A stretch of 64,000 bases of DNA. It comes from Druceiella hillmani. Taxonomy: Eukaryota; Arthropoda; Insecta; Lepidoptera; Hepialidae. How positions within the stretch are numbered: the first letter of the stretch is position 1; each line of letters begins with the position of its first letter. The notes under the pieces are model-generated. The model saw only the letters and a program-made list of their open reading frames with translations. It was not told where the DNA came from and searched no databases. A program made the position numbers and the translations under genes. The stretch lies in assembly GCA_039881145.1 (NCBI GenBank), contig JAYKKI010000007.1, positions 40,257,001 through 40,321,000 on the forward strand, given 5' to 3'. Positions 23,772 through 38,548 of the stretch are shown piece by piece.

Positions 23772-24800
23772 CTAGCTAAACCCGCAACTTCGTTCGCGTG
23801 AGCTTTAGAACATTGTTCACAAAACTTCTCTGTAAATAGTGTTTCCTGTAGAACCGTCAGGGACATAAACAAATGAATTGTTAGCGTTGCTGACGCAGGA
23901 GAGTGCTACATACAACTATCCGTACGAAAAGCAACTGATGCTTAGACTTAACAACTGACGCCAGCTACGCGCAAGGTTTGTCCTGTTTTTGATAACACAA
24001 TGACACCACGATTTACGAAATTTACTTGTTGAATAGCGTGCTACGGATAATTAAAAAAAACGTATCGCGTTATATAATAAAAAACATTAAGCGTTATATA
24101 TCGTCAAGTAGAACTAAAAAAATATATGAATTAATCAAAACAACTAAAGCGCGTTATGAAGTGTCCTATTTATGTTGTGTTGCTTATTTTAAATCCCTAC
24201 TTGCGCCATCTATTGTAGAAAAGCAAAATAATAGTACAAACCTTGTAACTTTATTTAAGCCTAAAAATATTTAGAGAGCATGGATATGATGTGAATTATA
24301 TTGCATTATGTAATTTGACATGGTGCAATATAAAAAAGATCCAAATCCATTCAGTGATATGACTTGATGCGATAGAGGAAAATTTATAATTAAAAGGAAA
24401 ACCTTGTGGTGACATCTATTGGTGATTTTTTTAAACTGAACTTAGTTAAATATTATTGAACCTTTTACTTTATTTTTTTTAATTATGGGTATTTATATTT
24501 ATTTATTGTCTCATTTTGTAATTCTTTATATTCACATGTATGTATCGATATGTATAGATTAGCAAAAATACCTAGATTCGGAGTAATTTTTGTAGAACCA
24601 GTTCTTGTATTTTCGCTTTGGAATGAAACATTTTTCCAAAATAAAAAGTCCTATATGTCATATATAACATCCTATATGTTTAGCCGGATAGTCAGTTATC
24701 ATCATACCAAATTTCATCAAAATTCGGCCAGTGGCTGTTGCGTGATGCGGTAACGGAAAGAAATTTTAAAAATGGTAAATTTGGTCTTTTTATCGATAAT
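23772..24800 (-). mobile_element. Decayed Helitron with helicase remnant
   Basis: The minus-strand 3' end is CGCGAACGAAGTTGCGGG, then a few bases and CTAG (23772-23775) followed by T, the hairpin-plus-CTRR end of Helitrons. Just inside lies the carboxy end of a Helitron helicase (23817-23990). At 24690-24760 another family-typical stretch appears (CCAAATTTCATCAAAATTCG). The 5' TC end is not found with confidence, so the left limit of the mobile unit on that strand is approximate. Confidence 0.6.
23817..23990 (-). pseudogene. Helitron PIF1-type helicase, C-terminal fragment (frameshifted)
   Basis: Read on the minus strand, the first frame gives LSKTGQTLRVAGV, the helicase motif region usually written K(S/A)QGQTL..VGV. 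After a frameshift a second frame gives CFSYG, a stop, LYVALSCVS, then VYVPDGSTGNTIYREVL and a stop codon. This corresponds to the 'FSHGQLYVALSRV ... T.NVVY.EVL' carboxy terminus of Helitron Rep-helicases. One frameshift and at least one in-frame stop make it a pseudogene. It lies about 40 bases inside the element's 3' end, exactly where the helicase frame ends in intact Helitrons. Confidence 0.8.
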
Positions 24801-27800
24801 AATGACAATTATAATAAAATTTTCCTAAAAATATTCAATGTACAGACACGGCTCAGTTACAGTTTTATTATATGCATAGATGGTATGGAAATGGGCTTTC
24901 CAACTCGTGAACAAAGTGAGAAATCAAATTAAACCTAGTCGAACATATATTTAAAACAATCGAAAAGACTATGCTTTCTGCACACTGACTCTAATTTAAA
25001 GGAGAAATGGAAAATCTACAAACTTAGATCACACATTTATTCAACATATTCATTGATAAGGCATCACTTAGAAATAATTATTTTGTAATGACGTTACTTT
25101 ATTACATTCATTTAAATTATCTGTCGTAACACCATAAATCCCACAACCAAAATACTGTGATTCTTTTAATCTAGATTATGTCCTTAATTACTATATCAAA
25201 TATCATTAATGAAAGTATATCAACAGTGTTATATCAATTGGAAGTTTCCAAGTCATCTATTCGTTAATAACGTAGCGCTCACAGCTTCAAAAATAAGTCT
25301 CGCTGCTCTTAAAAGTTTCCACATTAGATAGGACCGTTTCAAGACCCATTCTTTACTTTTATTACCCAGACCACTCGGGAAATGGTTCATTGCTAACTTT
25401 ATTTTGTGAACATTTAATACGTTTGGAAGTGAAGTTTCTGTGAATTGGCTCTGACTGCGCTATCAAGCACCTTATATTATTTATTGCCAATCTCTAATTG
25501 TATACGGTAGTGACTCGCATCGCTGAGTGTAGAATAATTTCAATGCCTAAATGGATAATTTCGAGGTATATATGGGAAAAGTCGTGCTCACTGCAAGTTA
25601 ACCTGGTAAAATAATGCACCTAGTACCTACCAAATCTGCAGTAGTGACCGTTATGTGGAGTATGCCAATAAATCATGAATAATTAGTACTATGACTCTCT
25701 GTAAGGATGTGACGGTTATCTTTGCGGTTCCAGCAATAAATGGATTCATACCAGTTCCATACAAATTTTTTGTAAAAAAAATTACGAGTCTACAAATAAA
25801 CTCGCGTGGTATATTTAAGCATAGTAATGGTAAGCAAAAGCTGTATCCTTAAAAAGGTGCGCCTAAAAAATTACCCTTAAAATTTTAAATTCCTGAGTCT
25901 ATAAAAGTCGATTTTCATCAGCACACCGTACGTCGCGGGGCCCCATCGAAGTGACACAACGCAACACGCAAATCTCTTTTTGGACTTTGAATATTGAGGG
26001 ATTGAAGTGTTATTTCATAGAAAGAAAAGTAGTATGCTAACAATTCAGTGTTTTCTTATTTATGTTTTTCATTAGGGTTTTCTTTACAACAATGAAACGT
26101 TTAAATATAATTGAGAAAATGCTGTAAAGAGATTTATTTTGTTAAAAATTTAATTATTTCTCCATAAGTATGATGAAAATTGAAATGAAAATAAAATGTT
26201 GTAGATTATTTTCATCGTATAATATCGAGAGAAAAATGAAAAGCAATTGTTGTTAAATAACCAGCAGCCTGTATATATGTATAAGTAAAGTCATACATTA
26301 TTTAAGTAGTCAAACAGTCATGATTCAAGACGTAAGTGAAAGCATATTTCAATATTATCACATTCAAATCCTGCCTTTTTGCTAAACCTGTTTTATCGCT
26401 TTGACTTTCTATATTCCATGATTACTCACCTCATTGTCTTGTATACACATATAACGTAGAATCAAAAACTATGCATTATCTATAAGTTTGACCGAGTGGC
26501 AACATTTTGATTGTTGGAGGTTGCACCTACTCTCTCCTTTATTCATTGTGTCTCTAAATTCTTAAGTCTTATGTTCTCATTAGTTTTTTTTTATCTTTCT
26601 ACTGCCGAACTTCGTCACTTACTATGAGTATTTATTCACTGTTCTCGACAGTATATAGGGGAAAAAACTTAATTCTAAGACCTAGAATTCTTCGTTGCAT
26701 TAACAAAAACAAACAAGGTTACGTAAAAATTAAATACCTGCCTGTATTTCAATTTAAATCTCCTATAAACTTAGTGAGTCACCTAGTTTAGTCATGATTA
26801 TTGTGTAATATTACAGTAAGTTTAATTAAAAGACAAAAATTTTGTTAAAATAGACAAAATTTAATTACGAAGTTTAAACGCTATCAACATTTTTAAGCAA
26901 TTTAAAGGGACTTCTATCAGACCGCTATTGGATCCCGCCTGCAAATAATTATCTGAAGAAATTTTGACAGCGTCAGTAAAACTTGTCTTCTGTCTCCCTT
27001 CTCTAATTTTCCTGCAGACGGGATTTTTGTTTTTTTTATTTTAATTTTTTTTTATAAAACTTCTTAGTTAAGTAATTTTGTCAAAGCCTATATAAAGATA
27101 TGTCAGGGGTATACTCTGTATATTGTTAGGCAAGTACCAAATGTTTTATTACAAATACCAAGCGCTGTATTTCTATTCATGCACCATCCATATACTCACG
27201 CAGTGTTTGCCAAACGCACTATCAGCTCCGCAATATCTGCCATATTATCTTCCAATTAACGTCATATTCAGTGATATTCGTGAAGCTGAGAGGAATCCAA
27301 TAGTACCTAATATATGGTAATCCCTTTAGTCATTCAGATTAGTAGTGACAATAAAAACCCCAAACATACGTACAAACATATGTAGACTCGAAAAACATTG
27401 TCCTGTTTCTGCGTTTTACAGTCGTATAAAGATTTAGTTTTCGGAAAAAAGTGTAATTAGTATTTCTGATAAATTGCCTGAATTTTGTCAAGCTTTTGAA
27501 AGGCTCTTAATTTTCTTAATACTTTGAATATGTTTTTAAGTACCTCAATACTTGGATACCCATGTAAATATAGAAATACAAGTACAGAATTTATACTTTG
27601 AAGTTTAATTGTAGTCCGACTTTTTTTACATTTTCTATGAAAAAAATATTAAAGCGACATTGTTAATTATATAGAAAGCTATATCTTACTTTATTATCTT
27701 AAAAATACATTTCATTATAGTTTATTATAGTTACTTGATGGTCAAAATAAAATTAAGTTTTTTGGTATCCTATTATACATATATTGAAATCGGAACAGAC
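24801..27800. other. Gene-free AT-rich DNA
   Basis: No supportable gene in 3 kb. Features noted: a GC-rich patch around GTCGCGGGGCCCC (25932-25944) and a 65-codon frame at 27123-27320 without recognisable domains. Confidence 0.5.
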
Positions 27801-28145
27801 GTTTGCAGCATTTAATGAACCTATGTATCTACATACATACGTACTTACTGCCATATAAATCACATTATAGCCAGTGCTTTAAAACTTTATGCACCTTTAC
27901 ATACTATATATCCGCCTACTATTGTTATACTTGGTATATATATTTTGGGTATACCTGTATATACTTACTTACCTACTTACTTACCTACCTTCTTACGTAC
28001 TAATGTTCAATAAATTCATGCATTTGTTTATATCTGTACTTACTTATCTATCTACCAACCTTAGTTGCTTCATACCTTTGTACGTACCTCTATATACTTA
28101 CCTACCTATTTACTTTGTTACTTTCTTGCTCTTTGTTGTATCAAA
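27801..28145. repeat. Cryptic simple sequence (TACY-rich)
   Basis: Interrupted runs of TACTTACCTAC/ATACTTAC/TACATACATACG. The open frames here are low-complexity peptides rich in Y, L and T and are not genes. Confidence 0.8.
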
Positions 28146-28164
28146 ACTTTAAAAAAAATATTAT

Positions 28165-29290
28165 TAAATTACCATTAGACCTTATCATATAAACTTGGTC
28201 ACAGCCCCTATGCTGTATTTTGTTAAAGAATTTTTAGTCAAATTTTTACTATTGTTATGACACTATGCTGGAGCCATTCAAATAAAAAAAGTCCTACAAA
28301 TTGTTTAATTAACGCCGGCCATATGGGTACGCCGGACATATATTCACAAAACAGACCATACTATTGCAAAATCAAGTTGAGGAATCGGAATCCGGAGTTC
28401 AGTAACAAAGTCTCTACTTGGGACCCATAATACTAATTTAAAAACAGCAGATCTTCACCTCTCATGATTAAAACTCCTGAACCAACAGATCTGAGGAGTT
28501 GAAAGCCGGAGTTCTATGACAAAGTCTCTGCTTGGGACCCACAATATTAATTTAAGAAGAGCAATTCTTAATTCTCACAATAGCAATTTCCCAAAATAAG
28601 CAGGCAGTAGCCCCACAGCGTCAAGATTGAGGAATTGGAGTAATCGATAAATAAATATATCATCATATATAATCAATAAATGAATAGCGGTGTGTCTGCT
28701 TAAGATACACGATACCAATTTTAAAACAGCACATCCTTAAGTCTCATGGTTTAGGCAGTCAGCACTCCTGTAGTATCAGAACTGAAGAGTTAGAACCCGG
28801 AGTTCAATGAAAGAGTTTCTGCTTGTGACCCACAATACTATTTTAAAAATAGCAGATCTTCAAGTCTTACAATTTAGGCAACCCTGAGAAGTTGGAATCC
28901 ATACCCACAATACTAATTTGAAAATAGCAAATCCTCAAGTCTCACTGTTTAGATAAACAACATTAGAACTGAGGAGTTGAAACCCGGAATTCAATGGCAG
29001 CATCTGTGTCTATGGCCCGCAATATTTACCTAAAAACAGCAAACGCTCAAGTCTCACGACTTAAGTCGGTAGTACGCAGTACCCCCACAGCTTCGGAACC
29101 GAGGAGTTCAAACTTGAAATTTAGTGGCAGCTTCTCTGCTTGAGACCCACAATACTAATTTAAAAACAGCAGATCCTCAAGTTATACTATTTAGATACTG
29201 CAGGAGTACAACCTGCCTAAATCGTTTGGCGAGGAGTTAGAACCTGGAGTTTAGTGACAAATTTTCTGCTTGAGTATCATCCTTAGTCGT
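28165..29290. repeat. Degenerate satellite, units of about 115-145 bp
   Basis: The block GGAGTTCAGTRAC...CTCTGCTTGGGACCCACAATA recurs, diverged, near 28396, 28509, 28799, 28986, 29115 and 29235, each followed by AAAACAGCAGATCCTCAAGT-like sequence. Spacing is irregular, so the array is old and has lost units. The leftmost 120 bases (28165-28290) instead resemble the unit of the next array, so the GGAGTT satellite appears nested in that one. Confidence 0.7.
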
Positions 29291-29299
29291 GTGATATTA

Positions 29300-29725
29300 A
29301 ATTATTGTTAGACCTGCGTCATCAAAACTCGATCACGGGACCTGTGCTTTGCAATGTTGATGATATCTGTGATATATCTTCAATTCCCGTGATCAGTTTC
29401 TAAACAAATTTTCATTGGACTATACCGGGGATATACCCTTCCAAAGAAAAAATAAACATAAAAAGTAATAATATTGATTGAACTTATATGATCGAAACTC
29501 GATTCCGGTACTTGTGCTATTCAATGTTGAGGAGTTCTATGGTATATCTTCAATTTTGATGACCAGATTCTAACCAAATTTTCATAGAACAATACCCGGT
29601 GTAAACATTTCAAAAATTAAAAAAAATCAACCAAATTTTTGAACGTGTGTCTTCCAAACTCATGTGCTATTCGATTGGAAGGAATTCTATGATATATCTT
29701 TAATTTCAATACATAAGTATACGCT
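29300..29725. repeat. Tandem repeat, about 160-185 bp, three copies
   Basis: Units contain TGTGCTATTCAATGTTGAGG, GATATATCTTCAATT and AACCAAATTTTCAT, near 29305, 29490 and 29650. A fourth related copy sits on the far side of the preceding satellite at 28165. Confidence 0.7.
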
Positions 29726-30179
29726 TTCAAAAAAAAAGGCATCCAAATTTATTGAAAAATGCCAGACATATGAAATAACATACATAAGAAGAAATACAGA
29801 CGAATTGAGCACCTCCGCCTTTTCTAAAGTTGATTAAAAATAAAATAAAAATATCTATTTCGTTAAAGATGTAACTAAAATCAAATGATTTTGATATTCA
29901 AAATTTAACTATTTACTTCCATTCTGTTTTTTACAATGCCAACGTTCAACGTCAAATAAACACTCCTACATAACGACAGGGATGATGACGTAACTAGATC
30001 CGTAACTTAATGTTAGAAATATATCCGCAACTTAATGTTTTATATCGTTAGAACCATATAAGATATTAAAAAATATCACTGGAGCTGCCAATACGGAAAA
30101 AGAGCTTTTGAATCGGTTTTCATTAATATGAAAATTAAGTACCCTTCTTATTCTTCACTCGTGTACGTCTACCGAAGCT
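29726..30179. other. No gene seen
   Basis: AT-rich linker, nothing supportable. Confidence 0.6.
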
Positions 30180-30530
30180 CTCAATAGAAAGGCATTGCTT
30201 CATTGCGGACCCCAGGTCGAAATCGCATTGAAACGGCAGTTTCGTCTTAGGTTGTGTAAATCACTTTAAGCACGAATAAATAGGATCAATAAGAGCCGTA
30301 AAGCAAGAGCCTCGACGGAGCGGTCGTAACTCGAGAATCGAGAGCGAAAGGCGAATTGCAACGGATTAATGAAAGTTTTAATGTCGACCTTACCCGTTCC
30401 GTGAATTTCCGTAAGATTGTGAAGCGAATAGGGGCGAATTTACGTTTCAATAGTTGTCGCTGACTTTGTATCGAACGGTATGTTACTGCCCATGGAAAGT
30501 TAGTTTTGCCGATTGGTTTATTTGGTAAGT
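30180..30530. promoter_or_regulatory. GC-richer unique island ending in a donor-like site
   Basis: Balanced-composition, non-repetitive DNA (CTCGACGGAGCGGTCGTAAC, CTCGAGAATCGAGAGCG). It ends at TTTG/GTAAGTTG (30525), a good splice donor. It could be a non-coding first exon or a conserved regulatory block. No long frame is open. The label is inference. Confidence 0.25.
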
Positions 30531-30569
30531 TGAATGGTTATCGAAAACTTTATTTAATCTTTTAATATT

Positions 30570-30707
30570 TTGAATATATTTGGCGTTAATTTTGTAATCT
30601 TTGCTAATAACCCACCTGAAGATGTTGTAATACAACGAAACCTAGGTCTGGTAAAAAACTTAAAGAAAGTAGAAATAATACTATATCACGTAGTTTCATT
30701 TAATTGG
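30570..30707 (+). mobile_element. Hammerhead-bearing palindromic element, copy 3 (half)
   Basis: The asymmetric tail (GAATATATTTGGCGTTAATT at about 30572) is joined directly to the right arm (ATCTTTGCTAATAACCCACC), so the whole left arm and part of the tail have been deleted. The right arm runs to TTTCATTTAATTG at about 30705. No clear target-site duplication is seen. Confidence 0.8.
30612..30651 (+). ncRNA. Hammerhead ribozyme motif (copy 3)
   Basis: CCAC, CTGAAGA, T, GTTGT-AAT-ACAAC, GAAA, CCTAGG, TC are all present, but the 3' strand of stem I reads TGG instead of GTGG. The base pair next to the cleavage site is therefore lost. The core and cleavage triplet GTC are intact; activity is probably reduced. 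Confidence 0.55.
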
Positions 30708-31034
30708 ACTTTTGATGTTTATTTCTATAGGGACCGTATTTGTGCTAATGCTAGTAAATATGTGTTTATGATTCGAAAAAGTTCATTTTATGTTAAATCT
30801 ATGGTATCTTCACACTTTCATTATGATTTTAAAAGTATTAATACAGATAAGAATGTCATCTGGGCCAAACAATTTTTCACGACTATTTGAATTTTGCAAG
30901 ACGCGACTAAAAAAGTCACGAAAATATAATTTTACAATGTGAGGTGAGACACGTTTATTATTAATTTATGAAACGCATCGACGGAAAATCGGCAATAGGA
31001 GAAAAGTTAGCAAGTACTTTTAAGTTCCCATACT

Positions 31035-31500
31035 ATTGGGCTGGTGTTGAGCAGAAGCATCAAACTGAATGAAACATAGACTAACCTCAACTGAATTACT
31101 GAAGTAAAAACAGACTTAACCGTTACGTCATGATATATTGCAACTCATATTTTTCACTTAACTTCAGCGCAAAGATTTGAGGGTTTTTAGTCCCTCAAAT
31201 CTTTACGCTGGAGTTAAGCAGAAGCATCAAACAAAATTAAGCATAAACTAACTTGAGCTCAACTGAACGGAACTAAAGACCGACTTAACCGTTACATTAA
31301 AGTACACTGCAACTTTTACTTTTGAATCATCATATCTTTACGCTGGAGTTAAGTAAAAGTATCAAACTAAATTAAGCTCAAACTAACCTGTACTCAACTG
31401 AACTGAAATAAAGGCAGACTTAACAGTTACATCAAAATACACCGCAACTCGTTGTTATCTTATACCTCGCCATATTTTTGCGCCGATGTTGAACAGAAGC
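31035..31500. repeat. Diverged tandem repeat, about 130-165 bp, four copies
   Basis: Units share GTTGAGCAGAAGCATCAAAC, CTCAACTGAA and GACTTAACCGTTACRTC, starting near 31040, 31205, 31340 and 31480 (last one partial). Between the first and second units an exact inverted repeat, AAAGATTTGAGGG against CCCTCAAATCTTT (31172-31205), forms a hairpin. Confidence 0.75.
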
Positions 31501-31717
31501 TAGATACCGTTAGTTATTTAAATCATTCTAATACTGCATAATTACCAAATCACGTATTATTGTTCCTTAATAAAAGAGAAACTTGCAGAATTTTTTTAAT
31601 AAACCCGTCAGAGTTAATAAGAACGCTATGGACTTGGCAACCAAATGGTCTAATACTTGAACGCCTGTTTACATGATATGTTTTTTTTCTATAATACTAC
31701 AGTATTCAAAGGAATTC

Positions 31718-31756
31718 GACAGATTTTAACTTACTAGAAGTAAGTTAAAATCTGTC
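31718..31756. repeat. Perfect 16-bp inverted repeat
   Basis: GACAGATTTTAACTTA (31718-31733), 7-base spacer, then its exact reverse complement (31741-31756). It would form a stable hairpin. No U tract or gene makes it a terminator. Confidence 0.85.
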
Positions 31757-33009
31757 TTATCATCCTAATTCAAGTTTTGCTTATAAACATTTACGATCTA
31801 TTAACTATATACAAAAAATAAACATAGGCATTAATACAATGACCGAAACTGCAAATATAAATTCTCTCGAAGTGAAATTGACAAACTTTCTAAAAGAATT
31901 CAGATACGCTAAGCTAAATGTCAAAAGAGAGCCATTTTCGTTCTCGATAGATTTACGACGCATCAGGAAACCGTTAAATTTTATAGCTGAATCATACTTT
32001 CGCATCGTACCTATTAACCCTTAAAGGTCCACCGACGCAAGCGCGGCTTCCAGCTACGAAGGAGAACTTTTTAAAACACTATTTTTTCCAAGAGTACAGA
32101 TCACGTATCACTTATGGCCGATTTGGCTGGTGTAATGTTGCGTGCAGTGATCTCTTATCAGCCAGTGATTGATGGGTAGCGGCGGTGGTGCTTTGAATGG
32201 GACTCCTTTGAACTGTCCGGTGGCGCCTACACGAAACTGCTATCTAGCGAGTTCAATAGTGAGCGTAGGTAGAGTTTTTACTTGGCGCCGACCCCGGTTT
32301 GGAAGGATTTCTTCGTCGGCGTTCTCGCTATATCATTATTGTTTTTGTGTTTCGTAGGTGGTGAGTGTTTATGCGTACGTAATTGTCATTAAAATATTAC
32401 GTAATGCCACTATCTTATATTTTTCTTTATATCTAAGATTATATATTATACACAGGTCTTAATGAATTAAATAGTCAAATATCTTGAAGGGCTTGAAGTC
32501 AAGTGATTTAAGAAGCGTTTGGGCACATCAAGAAACAATCTTCAATTTTATAATAGTTATTTTAAATGAGCAATTTAATTCTGACCTTTAGACTCCTTTT
32601 GATAAAATTAAATCAATTTAAAAAAAAAATCGTTTTAAGTCGTCAGAAAGTTATGAAAAAATAAGTTCTAACATTTTTAGAGTTCCACACCAGGGTTCGG
32701 AAAAATTATTCACGAAAGTATATATCGTTTTTCACAAATTTATTTTTTTCTTTTTTCCTCGTCCTATAAGGCATATTTGAAAAGGGCTTCTTAACTAAAG
32801 TTTAATTTTTTTTGCGAAATTAAAAAACGGAGACATTCAAAGTCGCCATTAGTTACTAAATCTTATCTTGATAATATTGACACCTAGATGTCTATAATTC
32901 CTAGCCAAAGATGCAAATATCCTTCGTTTGAACAACAAATACTTTTACGTAACTATAGTAGTTGGAATGTTAAGAGAGAGTGTGTCATAATAAATTTTGT
33001 ATCCACGTG
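31757..33009. other. No gene; GC-richer patch near 32000-32360
   Basis: The patch includes GGTAGCGGCGGTGGTGC and TTGGCGCCGACCCCGG and an open 62-codon frame (32169-32357) of low information content. A doubled GTGATCTCTTATCAG / GATCACGTATCACTTAT block is present. Frames on both strands at 31805-32024 mirror one another. I assign no function. Confidence 0.45.
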
Positions 33010-33130
33010 GTCACGGAATGTTATATACGCGGAAAATTATAATGTTATATACGCGGATAATATACGAAGATAATGCGGATAATATACGTAGATAATGGGA
33101 TATACGGAATGTTATATACGCAGATATATA
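33010..33130. repeat. Short tandem motif array (TATACGCGGAtaat)
   Basis: GTTATATACGCGG and GATAATATACG(A/T)AGATAATG recur several times in 120 bases. Confidence 0.75.
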
Positions 33131-35570
33131 TACAAAGTTTTAAATGTACCTACTATAACATATTGCTTATTCTATATTATTTACTTCTAAAACTCATTTA
33201 TAATTCAACAAACCAATTTTTTTTATATTTTTTAATACATGTCTTTTTAACCTTCACATTACATGTATAAATTATTGAAATAAAAAAAAATTAATCGACC
33301 AATCAAAAATTTGATTGAATTTTTCAAATATTGAATTTTTTTTTATGATCGGGTCTATTAAAAGGCTTAATTTAATATTACTTATACTCATTGACAATTG
33401 CTGAAAGAGGAAGTAACTTAACGTATAATAATCAAGAAAAATAGCATGAGTGTGGCACATGCTCGTTTCCGTAATATAGCATTTAGAAAAATTGTGAACC
33501 CTTAAATCCGGGATGTGTAAAATTTGGTAACAGACGTGGATTTTATTAGCAAGCGGACACTAAGAATAAAATTGATGTTTAGCTTAAAAAAGCTTTTTAA
33601 CGTGCTCTACGAAGGCCATATTAACACTGAAAAACATCCAGTTTGGAATAGTTTTTATTTTATATCTGTTTCATAAAATCCTTATTGTGGTATGAATGTG
33701 AACATGTTTTTAGTTGTTATATTAATATTATTATTTAAATATTAATATTATTCCGAAGAAGTATTAGTATGACCTTGTTCAACCAGGAGCACAATTAGTT
33801 GGTGTTTTGTCACTACAATTAAAGATTCAGCGCGCGTCACGCAGTTCTTCCTCCAAAACAAAACTTCGTATATGCTTAAATACGACGTGTTTCGTTAAAA
33901 TAAAATTAAATCAATTATTTCAATGATACATTTAAAATAATACTTTAATTTCAGAGCCAATAAAGTAATTTTTAAGAATTTAATCGTTTTTAAAATTATT
34001 TCTTCTTTACATTTCAATAAGTTTTGGTTAGAATAGTGCATAATAAAATATTTATTTAAGCGAACTGTTCAATATTATCTAAGCTGTTATATCCAAATTT
34101 TTAATATTGACGAAACGATATATATCGATTATTCGATATTGCCTAGAATATCAAGCGCTCTGAATTGAAACAGAAAGTGAATCGTAATAAGATGTATCGA
34201 ATTTACATAAGCGCCGCTTGCCGCAATATTGCGAAGGAGACAGAATATTTTCCCATTTATTTTATAAGACTGATACTCATAGTTTATATGAATAAAAGAA
34301 ACTTGGAAGGAAGGTCATCTACTTTACTTACTAACTTAGATTGTTTTACAATAAAGTGTAAAATAATAAATATAAGAAACTAATGAGGTAGAAAATTCTT
34401 TTCCACTTTTAAGAAAATTCTTAAAAGAAAATTCTTTTCAACTTTTTTTCGATTTCTAATTAGTAACTTCAATATTAGATATGTATGTTTCAACTTTTCG
34501 ACATACACAACTTTTCGACCTATGGCGAAATTTTTCTTGATTGTTCTATTATAATATGATCAGAATAAAATAAATATAGGGCAAAATGATCATTTGGCTG
34601 AATGATTATTTAAATTTATTTCAATAAATTATTTATATGTAAGTAGGACTACGGGATTAGTTACAACTCAATAAAACTATGGCAACACATCTCTATAAAT
34701 AATGTTAAATCGATTATACATATGCGTTGCGTAATCTATTGGTATAATTTAGAACTAAATTTTTTTTACAAAATTAAAAATATCTAGTTTCACTTTAAGA
34801 GAACTTTCTTGAGTTAAAAAATAATGCTAGTAAATTAATTCGAGTCCCGAACTATATCTATATCAAATTCTATGGAAATCTGTTTAACTGTTTAGGCTCG
34901 ATTGAGTAAGAAACTTCCAAATACACTTTACGTAACGTTAGTGTTTCACATAAGCGGAGATGTAGATAACAGAAATACTTTGTATCAAAATGAAAATAAA
35001 ACTATTATTTGAGAACCTATGAAATTATTTTGAAATATCGATTTACGTTTTTTGGTAAGGTAAAAATCAAATCTTTTGTTAATATTGCTATTTCATATTA
35101 TATTTTATTAAGTGTTGATCTGAACAGTAAATATTAACACATTTACTTGACATGCTACATGTTAAATATTCCTAAGTATTATAGTTAAATATGTGATACT
35201 ACCGCCATAGCTATATTATTTCACTACGTGAAATATACATGCAACTGCTTGATTGTAGAATTATTAGGCAACAAACAAACAATGTTGATTTTATAATGTT
35301 AGTTAGTATCTAGTTTGAAATAAGTCCTCCCAGATGTAGATGTAAAATGGGGACGAAATTTTTTAATCCAAATCCACGTGGCATTTGTTTGATATTTTTT
35401 AAAGAAATTAAGTTTGTTTAGATGTTTTTTTTATTTTTAAACCAACCTGCGTGTAGAAAATATCATTAAGTTAACTGTAAGATTAATACTGGTAATTGCA
35501 CCTATGATCATAATTATAAAAGTAAACTTATTTTAAATAAGTAAACTTTGTATTTAAACGTCAAACTACG
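33131..35570. other. Gene-free AT-rich DNA
   Basis: Only short frames of AT-biased composition. Nothing recognisable in 2.4 kb. Confidence 0.55.
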
Positions 35571-37290
<1,720 letters not shown>

Positions 37291-38548
37291 CAATGTACAA
37301 ATAGATCAATCGTATGGATTTATTATATGTACAGATCCTGCTTTTGTCTTTATTTTTTTAATTAATGCTAGAAATCTTTAAACGAATGCTTAGTAAGCAC
37401 ATTCGTTTAAAATTATTTAAAACACGTTGTTTTAAACAAATCTTCTAAAATCCATACTTTTCTATGTTTCAATATACACTTGAAAGAACAATGTACGTAT
37501 ACGAGAATAATATAAATATACGTCAGCCCTTCACACCTCCATATAGAATTAAGGTCATGATATTATCCTATGTATATAAGTAAGATATGAATAAAAAATA
37601 AACAGCTAAATAAGTTCACCTGTGTTCTCTAAGTTCCTTTTCCTTTAATGAAACGAAACAAAATGCGATATGATTTTACGTCATACTAAAATGATGTAAT
37701 TGCTACTTCAAGTGACTTAGGAGCTTCCATGTTGTGTTCGATAACAATACTATCTTAGCCAACAGCCAAATATAGCTGAACAGAGATGACGCTATCGGAT
37801 TAAGAAGTCAATCAATATTGAATTTAATTTGGATACTATAATCACCATCAAGTAAGGGCACTTCCTATCTAATTCAAACAACAAAGTAGGTAGATTGCTG
37901 TGTTCAGGTCAGAACTCCACGGCAGCGGAATTGAAACTCGAGGAGTATCTGCTGACACTGACTTGTTGATAGTTTCGACAGCCATTGACAGAACCAAATT
38001 TCCGCCATCCCAGGGTTACTATTTTCGAGATATAAGCGAAAAACAACAAAAAAGGGACCTTCTTTGTATTCCCCTGCACCCCGTTTAATTCCTGGGTCCA
38101 GGACTTTTTATTTGTTTGTTTCCTATTCCAATTACAGTCCTGAAATCTAAAAAAAATAGTTCATAACATTTCCATCTAGGGTGAAATCTAAAAAGAATAG
38201 TTCATTCTAATACTTTAGAACGTTGAAATGTTTACAGCACCTAACAGTTTTTTTTCTTGTTTTAATACATACGTAAACAATACAAATTAGGTTCGACCAA
38301 TATAAATTAGATCTTAATTAATATATTTCTGTGAATATTTCTTAACTTTATTACTGTAAAATGCGGTAGAATCGATCGACATTTTTTATTACAATATTCA
38401 AATTAAACATTTTGATTTCAACAATACACCCGGCCATTTATTTACTATACTCCATTTACATCTTATAAACAATTTGATTAAATCACGAAGCTATTTTTTT
38501 TTTTAGTTTGCCGACAATTCTAAAGTTTACTCATCGACGACGCGCAAT
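37291..38548. other. No firm gene; hairpin and a coding-like frame
   Basis: TTTAAACGAATG (37377-37388) and CATTCGTTTAAA (37400-37411) form a perfect 12-bp inverted repeat. A 62-codon frame at 37900-38088 is in balanced-composition DNA and contains VSADTDLLIVSTAI, faintly like a 'DTDLLV' motif in proteins of some insect repeats. Too little remains to call it. Confidence 0.4.

Noticed and set aside
27803..28152. Tyrosine- and leucine-rich small proteins
   Set aside because: The DNA is cryptic simple sequence of TACY type, so the peptides are low-complexity artefacts.
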